Part shown: positions 1 through 6,620 of the stretch, piece by piece
Layout: each line of letters begins with the position of its first letter
Numbering within the stretch: position 1 is the first letter of the stretch
Origin: Actinomycetota bacterium
GTDB taxonomy: Bacteria > Actinomycetota > Humimicrobiia > Humimicrobiales > Humimicrobiaceae
Length of the DNA stretch: 8,500 bases
Reading direction: 5' to 3'
Assembly (NCBI GenBank): GCA_023475715.1
Contig: JAMCVO010000415.1
Span: 1 to 8,500 of the forward strand
The notes under the pieces: generated by a model
Told to the model about the DNA's origin: nothing
The model's input: the letters and a program-made list of their open reading frames with translations, nothing else
Database searches by the model: none
Made by a program: the position numbers and the translations under genes

Positions 1-986
1 ACGCTTATAATTGCTGTAAGACCTTCTCTGATATCTTCTCCTGTAAGATTTTCATCCTTTTCCTTCAGCAAATTGGTGCTTCTTGCATAATCGTTTATGG
101 TTCTTGTAATGGCACCTTTAAAGCCAACCAGATGTGTGCCGCCCTCTGTTGTATTTATATTATTGGCAAATGAGAATATGCTTTCGTTATAACCAAGAGT
201 ATATTGCATGGCAACTTCTACTTCGTGGCCCTCGTCCTGGTTTTTTATATAGATAACGTTTTTATGAAGAACTTCTTTTTTTTCACATAAATACTTTACA
301 AAATCTACAATACCGCCATTAAACTGGTATATTTCTTTCTTTTCAGGTGTTTCTCTGCGGTCTATCATTGTTATCTTTAGACCTTTGTTGAGAAAAGCCA
401 TTTCTCTCATTCTGGAAGCCAGGATTTCATATTTGTAATCAATTTCTTCAAAAATTTCCTTGTCCGGAAAAAAAGTTACAACAGTGCCGTGCGTTTCCGT
501 CTTCCCATCCTTTATTAAATCGGTTACCGGATCTCCCCGCTTATATTCCTGTTTGAATATGTAACCATCCCTTCTTACTTCAACCAGAAGTTTTTCAGAA
601 AGGGCATTTACAACTGAAAGTCCTACTCCATGCAGTCCGCCTGAAACCTTATAGCCTTCGCCTCCAAATTTGCCTCCTGCGTGAAGTTTGGTCAGGACTA
701 TTTCAACAGCCGGTCTGTTATACTTCTCAACTTTTTTTACCGGGATCCCTCTTCCATTATCAACAACGGTAACTGAATTATCCGGGTTTATTACTATCAG
801 GATATTGTCACAAAACCCTGCCATTGCTTCATCGATACTGTTATCAACAACTTCATAAACAAGATGATGGAGACCACGAAGCCCTGTTGATCCGATATAC
901 ATGCCAGGTCTTTTTCTAACTGCCGAAAGTCCCTCAAGAACAGTTATGTCCTTGGCATCATAACTTGATTGTTTTGCTCCCTTCAA
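1..986 (-). CDS. gyrB: DNA gyrase subunit B, N-terminal half (partial at window edge)
   Basis: ATPase subunit of DNA gyrase, the type II topoisomerase that introduces negative supercoils using ATP. About 328 codons are visible, roughly half of a usual 640-residue GyrB; the C-terminal TOPRIM part lies beyond position 1. The GHKL ATPase landmarks are clear in translation from 986: RPGMYIGS (about residues 26-33), YEVVDNSIDEA (44-54, with the catalytic Glu and the Mg-binding Asn), DNGRGIP (76-82), LHAGGKFGG (101-109) and SGGLHGVG (115-122). The transducer domain follows, with GGTHLVGF and, at the edge, GEDIREGLTAIIS. The start is a TTG at 986-984 with a GAGG Shine-Dalgarno 8 nt upstream; no in-frame ATG or GTG precedes it and a TGA closes the frame just upstream. 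dciA lies 244 nt upstream on the same strand. Identity is certain; the TTG start is very likely. Confidence 0.97.
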   Translation of the reverse strand, partial: MKGAKQSSYDAKDITVLEGLSAVRKRPGMYIGSTGLRGLHHLVYEVVDNSIDEAMAGFCDNILIVINPDNSVTVVDNGRGIPVKKVEKYNRPAVEIVLTKLHAGGKFGGEGYKVSGGLHGVGLSVVNALSEKLLVEVRRDGYIFKQEYKRGDPVTDLIKDGKTETHGTVVTFFPDKEIFEEIDYKYEILASRMREMAFLNKGLKITMIDRRETPEKKEIYQFNGGIVDFVKYLCEKKEVLHKNVIYIKNQDEGHEVEVAMQYTLGYNESIFSFANNINTTEGGTHLVGFKGAITRTINDYARSTNLLKEKDENLTGEDIREGLTAIIS

Positions 987-994
987 AGCTTGTA

Positions 995-1000
995 CCTCAC
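995..1000 (-). promoter_or_regulatory. Ribosome binding site fixing the TTG start of gyrB
   Basis: On the minus strand GTGAGG ends 8 nt before the TTG at 986. The GTG inside this motif is out of frame and reaches a stop at once, so the TTG is the only sensible start. Confidence 0.7.
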
Positions 1001-1164
1001 ATAAACTACTTCAATTAAATATCAATTGAACTTAACAAATCTCTCCAATATACTAATAAAGAGCAATAAGTAAGCAAAAGCTAACAATAAATTACTTATC
1101 ACCCTTAATTTTTTTGTAAAAACTAAATCCTGTCACTATGGAAAATAAGTTAAATTTTTATAAT

Positions 1165-1173
1165 ATTATACCA
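1165..1173 (-). promoter_or_regulatory. Extended -10 promoter in the dciA-gyrB gap
   Basis: Reading the minus strand, TGG precedes a perfect TATAAT (1170-1165), which is the extended -10 pattern TGnTATAAT. No good -35 hexamer sits at 16-18 nt, as is common for extended -10 promoters. Transcription would begin near 1158 and give gyrB a leader of about 170 nt. This would let gyrB be transcribed independently of the genes upstream. The call rests on motif match only. Confidence 0.45.
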
Positions 1174-1230
1174 TACATTGTTTAAATTTTGGGTTAAATT
1201 TTGAATAAAATTTACTAAATGGTGCGGTTT

Positions 1231-1617
1231 TTATCGTGCGGTTTTAAATCTCAAATCTTTTACTACAGTTTCACCGACAAAATCATTTATTTTCTTTATA
1301 AGCTGCCCTGACATGAGGTTTAATTCATTTGCCCAGGTGGAGCTTGTCACTGAAATGTATAAAGTTTGCCGCAGCAGTTTTTCAGGTTTTGTCTTATTGC
1401 TCTTTATTAGTATATTGGAGAGATTTGTTAAGTTCAATTTATTGAATTTCTTAATTTTTTTCCCGATATCTGAGTCTGATACAATACTATTAATTATATT
1501 GCCAAGTTCTTCAGCAGCCTTGGATTTGGCCTTATATTCAGACCGGTTTTTTAAAACATCGAATTTATCGTAAGAGGCAAAATGAATTGTCCTTGGAATT
1601 TTTTTCTTTTTTTCCAT
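1231..1617 (-). CDS. dciA: DciA family (DUF721) replicative helicase loader protein
   Basis: A 128-residue basic protein of the DciA/DUF721 family, the ancestral loader of the replicative helicase DnaB in bacteria that lack DnaC or DnaI. The diagnostic DUF721 end is clear: LYISVTSSTWANELNLM (about residues 86-102) followed by LIKKINDFVG and VKDLRF (106-124), matching the family pattern of a hydrophobic strand, S-x-W-A-x-E-L, a helix, and a D-I/L-R-F strand at the C terminus. The N-terminal 40 residues are Lys-rich and probably disordered. The start is ATG at 1617, with a weak AGG 8 nt upstream. It lies 42 nt after the iron-sulfur gene and 244 nt before gyrB. The order recF, dciA, gyrB is a conserved neighbourhood and supports the call; here it is split by two redox genes. 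Confidence 0.88.
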   Translation of the reverse strand: MEKKKKIPRTIHFASYDKFDVLKNRSEYKAKSKAAEELGNIINSIVSDSDIGKKIKKFNKLNLTNLSNILIKSNKTKPEKLLRQTLYISVTSSTWANELNLMSGQLIKKINDFVGETVVKDLRFKTAR

Positions 1618-1659
1618 TAGTAAAACCTGGAACCACTTCCGGAAAACCGGGACTTCGCC

Positions 1660-2901
1660 TTAGGCCTGAATGCCGGATATGCTCATCAGTATAAGCTCGG
1701 TTAAATCCATCGCTTTTATTTTTGAATTTTCTTTTTTCAGTGCCTGCTGAATTGTCCTTACACACTGCTGACATGAAGTCACTGCTGCATCGGCACCGGT
1801 TTTTATTATTTCATGTGCTTTAATTTTTGCAATACTGTCGGAAAGCTTAACATTTACTGCCTCGACATTTCCTCCGCCTCCGCAGCATGTAGCTAATTTT
1901 CTATTGTTTTCCAGCTCTACGAACTTCACTCCCGGTATCATTTTAATAAGATTTCTTGGCTCCTCATAAATATCAGAATTTCTTCCAAGATCACATGGAT
2001 CATGGTATGTAACTTTTAGATCCAGTGGTTTTAAGATTAATTTACCCTCTTTTATAATCTTGTAAATATATTGCACAACATGAAGTATTTCAAATTCCGC
2101 CTTTATTCCCAATTTAAGTTCAGGATATGTATGCTTCCACATATGGTAACATGATGGACAAGATGTAATCAGGTACCTGGCACCGGTTTTATTGACTTTT
2201 TCTATATTATGCTTTGCAAAATCTATAAAATCCTCTTTAAACCCTGAAGAAAGGAGCGGAAAACCGCAGCACCATTCTTCATCTCCCAATAACCCGAAAT
2301 CAACATTTGCGGCATTTAAAATTTGTATTATTGATCGAGGTATTTTAAAAACTCTAGGGGAAAATGATGATACGCAGCCAACAAAATATATTACATCCGC
2401 TTTTTCTTTAATATATCTGTTTTCGGGCATATCAGGAATCTGCTGGACCCAATTGGTTCTGCCTTCATTGGTATCAAAAGAAACATTATGTGAGTTTATC
2501 AGCCTTGTCCTCATCATGTCCAGAATCTCGGGATATTTTCCCGAATCCACCAATATTTCCCGGAGCTTTAACCACATATCTTTTAGCTTTATATTTATAT
2601 GACAGTTTATTTCACATCGGGAACACATCGTACAGTCAAAGGCAGCTTTTGAAATAGCTTCAAGATCTTTTTCTGATAATTTCTTTTTCCTGAAAAGTCT
2701 GTAAAAAATATTGTATCTGGCATCGACTGCTTTTTTTAATTTTTCCATCTTCTTTTTAGGAGATATTGAAACATCGCTGCTTCCCATGTAAGCTGAACAC
2801 AGGTCAAGGCAATTCCCGCATCTTGTACATGCATCAATTTCGGCTAATTGTTTTACTGTAAATTTATCCAGCTTCATTTCATTGCTCATTTTTACACTCA
2901 A
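1660..2901 (-). CDS. HdrD/DsrK/GlpC-type iron-sulfur oxidoreductase with two CCG domains
   Basis: A 413-residue cytoplasmic iron-sulfur protein, probably membrane-bound through its partner. Two [4Fe-4S] ferredoxin motifs lie at the N terminus: C25-x2-C28-x2-C31-x3-C35 and C90-x2-C93-x2-C96-x3-C100. Two cysteine-rich CCG domains follow: C176, C211-C212, C248-x2-C251, and C303, C339-C340, C377-x2-C380. This layout is shared by HdrD (heterodisulfide reductase), DsrK, GlpC and LldE-like proteins, in which CCG domains bind a catalytic [4Fe-4S] cluster acting on disulfides or passing electrons from a quinol or dehydrogenase. The true substrate cannot be read from sequence. The start is a TTG at 2901 overlapping the TGA of the upstream cytochrome gene (TTGA), with AAAGGAG 8 nt upstream; a later in-frame ATG (residue 5) is less well spaced. 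All expected cysteines are present, so it should be functional. Confidence 0.9.
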   Translation of the reverse strand: MSVKMSNEMKLDKFTVKQLAEIDACTRCGNCLDLCSAYMGSSDVSISPKKKMEKLKKAVDARYNIFYRLFRKKKLSEKDLEAISKAAFDCTMCSRCEINCHINIKLKDMWLKLREILVDSGKYPEILDMMRTRLINSHNVSFDTNEGRTNWVQQIPDMPENRYIKEKADVIYFVGCVSSFSPRVFKIPRSIIQILNAANVDFGLLGDEEWCCGFPLLSSGFKEDFIDFAKHNIEKVNKTGARYLITSCPSCYHMWKHTYPELKLGIKAEFEILHVVQYIYKIIKEGKLILKPLDLKVTYHDPCDLGRNSDIYEEPRNLIKMIPGVKFVELENNRKLATCCGGGGNVEAVNVKLSDSIAKIKAHEIIKTGADAAVTSCQQCVRTIQQALKKENSKIKAMDLTELILMSISGIQA

Positions 2902-3752
2902 TCTCCAGTCTCCTTTTTATTTTTTTGTTCACTTTCAAGTTTATTGGAAACAGCCACTATAGGACCAAAAACCATATGTGAAAATTTACCGTATGGAATA
3001 TATGAAACAAATGAAAATAGAAGTATGATATAAATATAGAAAAACAATTCGGGCTGGAAAATCCATTTTATTCCTAAATAAGATAAGATACGGGATAATA
3101 TAAATCCACCCGGAGAAAATACCGCTTTGTCTGCAGGAACAAATTTAACCAGAAAGGAAGCTTCATAAAAAAAACTAAAAACAGCAATCACTGAAATAAT
3201 GACTCCCACAGACTTATCTTTTACCTCTACGGATTTAAGTTTTCTTTTCAGGAAAAGAAATCTAAATACTGCTATAAAAGCACCACCCAATAAAGCAAAT
3301 TTGGATAAATCAAGAAGCATTGCAGTAAAACTATTTTCCAAAGTTCCAAAGACTCTGATATACCAGCCGGCGCCATCAGGTACAGTCCCGCCAGGAGTAA
3401 GTGCTATGGCAATAACATGTAAAATGGTCATCAAAGTAAATAAAGTCAGACCCCAGAACATAAGGATATGAATAAACCATTTTAAAATGCTTTCCCTTAA
3501 TAAATTTTGATGTACAATACCGTCCATAAAAAAGCTTTTTACAATACCTGCAAATCTTCTGCTGAAAATTCTCTTAAAAAATATTCCCAGATATCTGAAA
3601 AATTTGCCTAATCTGGACTTCTTCAAACTTCTATCATCTTTATTTTCTTCTTCACCTCTTAACCAGATTGAAATCCTGTAAAAGAAACCGAAAAAGAAAA
3701 TAAAAGCAAATATACCCAAAATTATCCACAAACTAATAGTATTTAATTCCAT
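2898..3752 (-). CDS. NarI/DsrM/HdrE-like membrane cytochrome b subunit
   Basis: A 284-residue integral membrane protein that should pair with the downstream iron-sulfur subunit as in HdrDE, DsrMK and related complexes. It would pass electrons between a quinone pool and the cytoplasmic iron-sulfur clusters through b hemes. About five membrane helices are seen: residues 6-25, 93-117, 145-165, 181-204 and 236-254. A long basic cytoplasmic loop (31-80) separates the first two. Candidate heme ligands are H95 and H112 in the second helix and H259 after the last, in the family-like stretch YIPYGKFSHMVFGP. The usual fourth His, about 18 residues before H259, appears to be Y241. The start is ATG at 3752 with AGAGG 6 nt upstream. 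The gene ends overlapping the next by 4 nt. The C-terminal tail is charged (KLESEQKNKKETGD). Family is clear; redox partner and direction are inference. Confidence 0.8.
   Translation of the reverse strand: MELNTISLWIILGIFAFIFFFGFFYRISIWLRGEEENKDDRSLKKSRLGKFFRYLGIFFKRIFSRRFAGIVKSFFMDGIVHQNLLRESILKWFIHILMFWGLTLFTLMTILHVIAIALTPGGTVPDGAGWYIRVFGTLENSFTAMLLDLSKFALLGGAFIAVFRFLFLKRKLKSVEVKDKSVGVIISVIAVFSFFYEASFLVKFVPADKAVFSPGGFILSRILSYLGIKWIFQPELFFYIYIILLFSFVSYIPYGKFSHMVFGPIVAVSNKLESEQKNKKETGD
2910..2916 (-). promoter_or_regulatory. Ribosome binding site for the TTG start of the iron-sulfur gene
   Basis: AAAGGAG lies inside the last codons of the upstream cytochrome gene, 8 nt before the TTG at 2901. 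Together with the 4-nt overlap this indicates translational coupling of the two subunits, expected for a stoichiometric complex. Confidence 0.65.
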
Positions 3753-3850
3753 TCCATACCTCTATTTTGTCAATAAATATACTATCTGTAATTTTACTTT
3801 TTACTCTCCCGATGTAATTTTTTTAAATAGTGCGTGATGTTACAATAAAG

Positions 3851-3890
3851 TTACTAATTAAAATTTTTATAATAATATCATAATTAGTAA
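3851..3890. repeat. Perfect 10-bp inverted repeat between recF and the redox pair
   Basis: TTACTAATTA (3851-3860) and TAATTAGTAA (3881-3890) are exact reverse complements separated by 20 nt. All stem pairs but two are A-T, and no T-run follows on the minus strand, so it is a poor terminator. It lies just after the recF stop and about 100 nt before the cytochrome gene, in a 146-nt AT-rich gap where a promoter for the redox pair would be expected. It may be an operator-like dyad; I could not settle on a promoter in this gap. Confidence 0.6.
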
Positions 3891-3898
3891 AAAAATAA

Positions 3899-5149
3899 TT
3901 AAGTCAGACATGTAATCTTATTATTTTTTACCAGAAACCTATTTTCAAAATCCACATCCAGCTTATCCAGATAACTTACGTTGGTGGTAGTTACAAATGT
4001 CTGGAATTTATTTTTAATAATCTCTATAAGTTTATCCCGCCTTTCGTTGTCAAGCTCTGAAAGCACGTCGTCCAGAAGCAGGATAGGTTCAGTCCTTAAT
4101 TCTTCCTCTAAAATATGGATCTCACAGAGTTTTAAACTTATTGAAGCAATTCTCTGCTGGCCCTGTGAACCAAATGATCTTAGATCTTTTCCGTTTATGG
4201 TAATTTGCAAATCATCCCGGTGAGGGCCAACAAGTGTCGTCTTAAGAAGCAGGTCTTTATTAAATCCTTGTTTAAGTTTTATATTGAAGATATCTTTTAT
4301 GCTGCCGCTTTGTAAATTTATAGGATTATTTAAATTTATAGGCCTGTCTGAATCAAGTGGATGATATGTTGTTATTATGTCCTGTGAGTTAGCTTGATTA
4401 TTTAGTGATGTTCCGGCTAGCGCTCCCTGAATACTTCTGTCCCAGCTGAAAATATAAAAAATATCAGCCTGTATGCCGGGGAAAAAATAATTCATATATT
4501 TTATAAATTTTTCTCTTATACCGGTCAACAGTTTATATCTTTTTTCTATAATTTCAGAGCCATATTGTATAAGGTTTTCATCCCACGCTTCCATCGTGGA
4601 ATTTACATTGGCTTGATTTCCACTGACCATACTTTTTAAGAGGCTGTTTCTTTGATTTAATATTTTCTGATAATGAAGCCTCTGGACAGCATACTTTTTC
4701 TGAAGCTTTTCAAGTATATCATCCAGGAAATCTCTTCTGTTGGACGGGCCCGCTTTTATAAGCCTTAAGTCGTCCGGGCAAAATATTACCGAAGGAATTA
4801 TTGATGCAAAATCTGATTTTTTCCGGTAATAAACTCCATCAATTTTTATCTTAATATTGTTTTCCCTGCTCAATTCAATTTCAATCAATTGTTTTGAAGA
4901 ATCTGCAGCATCTTGCATAGATTTTCCCGGAGAAGCTCTTAATATTGCAAACTCGCTGTTCCAGTTGATAAGCTCATCCTGGTTGTTTGTCCTGTGAGAT
5001 TTACCTGATGATATGTAATGGATTGATTCAAGAAGGTTAGTTTTACCCTGTCCGTTGTCCCCCACTATCAGCATTGTGCCGTTATTAAAATTTAATTTTA
5101 CAGATTTATAATTTCTGAAGTTAATAAGTTCTAAATTGTTAAGATACAT
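3899..5149 (-). CDS. recF: DNA replication and repair protein RecF
   Basis: SMC-like ATPase that binds gapped DNA and with RecO and RecR loads RecA in daughter-strand gap repair. The Walker A motif is GDNGQGKTN (residues 30-38), the ABC-type signature is FGSQGQQR (326-333) and Walker B is ILLLDDVLSELD (356-367). The RecF landmarks FCPDDLRLIKAGP (123-135) and LVGPHRDDL (306-314) are also present. At 416 residues it is longer than the usual 360-370. The excess lies mainly at about 242-283, an Asn-rich stretch before the VGPHRDD motif, with a smaller one near 73-88. The start is ATG at 5149, matching the conserved N terminus (LNNLELINFRNY); the 25 nt upstream are AT-rich with no clear Shine-Dalgarno. 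Its first 18 codons are duplicated at 6570-6620. It is the first gene of the recF-dciA-gyrB group, but no dnaN or dnaA lies upstream in this window. Confidence 0.97.
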   Translation of the reverse strand: MYLNNLELINFRNYKSVKLNFNNGTMLIVGDNGQGKTNLLESIHYISSGKSHRTNNQDELINWNSEFAILRASPGKSMQDAADSSKQLIEIELSRENNIKIKIDGVYYRKKSDFASIIPSVIFCPDDLRLIKAGPSNRRDFLDDILEKLQKKYAVQRLHYQKILNQRNSLLKSMVSGNQANVNSTMEAWDENLIQYGSEIIEKRYKLLTGIREKFIKYMNYFFPGIQADIFYIFSWDRSIQGALAGTSLNNQANSQDIITTYHPLDSDRPINLNNPINLQSGSIKDIFNIKLKQGFNKDLLLKTTLVGPHRDDLQITINGKDLRSFGSQGQQRIASISLKLCEIHILEEELRTEPILLLDDVLSELDNERRDKLIEIIKNKFQTFVTTTNVSYLDKLDVDFENRFLVKNNKITCLT

Positions 5150-5217
5150 TATTTATTTTTTAATAACAGCCGGCACATCTAAATTTTAATTACATCCCGA
5201 ACAGGAACTGCAAGAAC
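5096..5217. repeat. Direct repeat copy A (recF 5' end plus zinc-ribbon gene 3' end)
   Basis: About 122 bp nearly identical and in the same orientation as 6570-6689. I count about nine substitutions and one 2-nt indel. This copy contains the functional recF start and first 18 codons, the recF upstream region, and then a 3' remnant of the zinc-ribbon gene. The left boundary is sharp (5095/6569 differ) and falls inside recF; the right boundary falls inside the zinc-ribbon sequence. Together with copy B it brackets the glycosidase-like gene. Confidence 0.9.
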
Positions 5218-5218
5218 T
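5186..5218 (-). pseudogene. Ghost of the 3' end of an FmdB-type zinc-ribbon gene
   Basis: Read on the minus strand, this piece encodes SSCSSCSGCN and a TAA, matching the last ten codons of the zinc-ribbon gene ending at 6658 except for the first residue. Just upstream the frame closes at a TAA (5227-5225), so it is only a 3' fragment. The three differences from the intact gene inside the shared part are all third-position and silent. It was left when the fmdB-recF junction was duplicated. Confidence 0.8.
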
Positions 5219-5335
5219 TAAAAATTATTATACTCTGATGTACGCTCATGTACAAACTGCTTTCGATCGGCATTTTTTTAGGATGGATAAATACATTTTT
5301 AATGAAAGACTGTTGAAGGTTTTACAGCATTTTTT

Positions 5336-5365
5336 GTGGCTTTCTATTATTTAATGGAAAGCCAC
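5336..5365 (-). repeat. Stem-loop over the stop codon of the glycosidase-like gene
   Basis: GTGGCTTTC (5336-5344) and GAAAGCCAC (5357-5365) form a perfect 9-bp stem with a 12-nt loop holding the TAA at 5347-5349. In the minus-strand transcript the stem is followed by a run of A, not U, so it is not a standard intrinsic terminator. It could protect the mRNA 3' end or assist another type of termination. The rest of 5219-5335 shows nothing I can name. Confidence 0.65.
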
Positions 5366-6561
5366 TTATCCCAGAGGGACAGAGATATTCTCGGCTTTCC
5401 ATTTTCATCAATAAGACCTGTATCGCGCCAGCTCTTGAAAATCTCATCGGCACCCTGCTGCTGCATCTTCAACCACAATAAATCATAATCCCTTATTGCA
5501 AACCATGTGATAAATCTACAGTCAAGACTGTTCATTTGATTAAAGAGAAAGTCAAGATATTCAAACTGCCATTCAGGATTTCCTTTTATTGTCCTGTTTA
5601 ATTTATTTACTTGCAGGTCTTCTGCCGGAAAAGATGTTTCAGTTATTGCAACAGGTTTTTCTGATGCAAGATTGTAAAACCTTGAAAACCAGTCGTATGG
5701 TATGTCAGCAGGATCGTCAAAATTCCCGAACGGGTAGGAACTTATTCCAATAATATCAGTATACGCTAAAAGACTTTTTACTATTTCCTCCTGGCTTTTA
5801 AAATTATTTATAAAAGTCTCCAACTGAAAAGTCAGAAAAACCGGAAGTTCAGGATAATTATTTTTTAATGACTTGTACACCTCTTCAGCAAATAACAGAA
5901 AATCTTTAAAAGCTTCTTTATTGTTATATCCAAGAATATTTGCTTCTACTGCATAGGCAAAATAATCAGGTTTAAACCTCTCAATCAAGAAGCTACAGTA
6001 ATTCAGATAAGATTCTATTATCTCGGGATCATTAAAACTTTTATTTTTCCATTTACCTGAAAGTTCCATATTTTCACGCTCTCCCCAGATACGTGCAATA
6101 CCATCCCTGTAGGTTGAAAGCGGGGTTACGGCAAGATATATTTTTTTATCGGTTTCTGTTCTTGAAATCCTGTCATTCAGGTTGCGCAGCAGGTTTTTTG
6201 GATAATCCGAACTAATTAAGGCCTCGTCCCAGGGCACACCATTGTCAAGTTGATGTGCAATAATATCAGAATGATAATTAATATTGCCATAAGTAAATGC
6301 AACAGCATCAGGCGTAGAATCGTAAGGGAAAGGAGTAAAACCCATATAGAAAGATCTTGCTTCCGGAATACCGGAAATCTGCCCCGCAGCAGGTTCTTCG
6401 TTTGTAACTATATCTTTAGAATTGTATTTAACATTACTTCCCCTGGAAAATTGCTTTCTCGAAGTATCGATTATAAAACAGGACACAGTTAAATATAATA
6501 TGCATAGTATCAAGGTCAGAGCAAGCATTAAATAAAAAGTCTGCTTTTTCTTTGAATTCAT
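5347..6561 (-). CDS. Exported or membrane-anchored glycosidase-like TIM-barrel protein
   Basis: A 404-residue protein with an N-terminal hydrophobic segment (residues 8-31) after MNSKKK, so it is exported or anchored outside the membrane. C28 in LTVSC is a poor lipobox, so a lipoprotein is possible but not convincing. After a short linker, the rest resembles a (beta/alpha)8 glycoside hydrolase of the clan A kind. It has GFTPFPYD (74-81), YLAVTPLSTYRDG (142-154), FAYAVEANIL with E206 as candidate acid/base, DIIGISSYPFG (269-279), AITETSFPAED with E308 as candidate nucleophile, and FITWFAIRDYD (350-360). The EAN and ITE pattern is reminiscent of GH53 and GH5, but I cannot assign a family or substrate. 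The start is ATG at 6561, with a weak GAGAG just upstream. The gene is bracketed by the 120-bp direct repeats, which supports later insertion between the zinc-ribbon gene and recF. No transposase or recombinase accompanies it. Confidence 0.6.
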   Translation of the reverse strand: MNSKKKQTFYLMLALTLILCILYLTVSCFIIDTSRKQFSRGSNVKYNSKDIVTNEEPAAGQISGIPEARSFYMGFTPFPYDSTPDAVAFTYGNINYHSDIIAHQLDNGVPWDEALISSDYPKNLLRNLNDRISRTETDKKIYLAVTPLSTYRDGIARIWGERENMELSGKWKNKSFNDPEIIESYLNYCSFLIERFKPDYFAYAVEANILGYNNKEAFKDFLLFAEEVYKSLKNNYPELPVFLTFQLETFINNFKSQEEIVKSLLAYTDIIGISSYPFGNFDDPADIPYDWFSRFYNLASEKPVAITETSFPAEDLQVNKLNRTIKGNPEWQFEYLDFLFNQMNSLDCRFITWFAIRDYDLLWLKMQQQGADEIFKSWRDTGLIDENGKPRISLSLWDKWLSIK

Positions 6562-6569
6562 GCTCTCTT

Positions 6570-6620
6570 TTTTACAGATTTATAATTTCTGAAGTTAATA
6601 AGTTCTAAATTGTCGAGATA
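6570..6620 (-). pseudogene. Start-less 5' fragment of recF
   Basis: On the minus strand the frame from 6620 reads YLDNLELINFRNYKSVK, the RecF N terminus with one change (N to D at residue 4) and one silent change. The ATG has been lost by a 2-nt deletion. The frame then reads KRA and ends at a TGA that overlaps the ATG of the glycosidase-like gene (ATGA). It probably acts only as a 5' leader. Confidence 0.8.

Noticed and set aside
1313..1573. Plus-strand open frame of 86 codons.
   Set aside because: It lies wholly antisense to dciA, has no convincing ribosome site and no recognisable motif.
2192..2602. Plus-strand open frame of 136 codons.
   Set aside because: It is antisense to the iron-sulfur protein, whose cysteine motifs are intact across the same bases.
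3722..3730. A perfect DnaA box (TTATCCACA) near an AT-rich gap in the recF-gyrB neighbourhood, suggesting an origin.
   Set aside because: It is a single copy, inside the first codons of the cytochrome gene where it encodes ordinary residues, and I found no cluster of further boxes nearby. dnaA and dnaN are also absent from the window.
3981..4223. Plus-strand open frame of 80 codons.
   Set aside because: It is antisense to the Walker B and signature region of recF and Ser-rich in the way reverse-strand shadows often are.
5239..5254. Short dyad TGTAC/GTACA in the gap between the glycosidase-like gene and recF.
   Set aside because: The arms are only 5 nt and no second copy or linked promoter supports a function.
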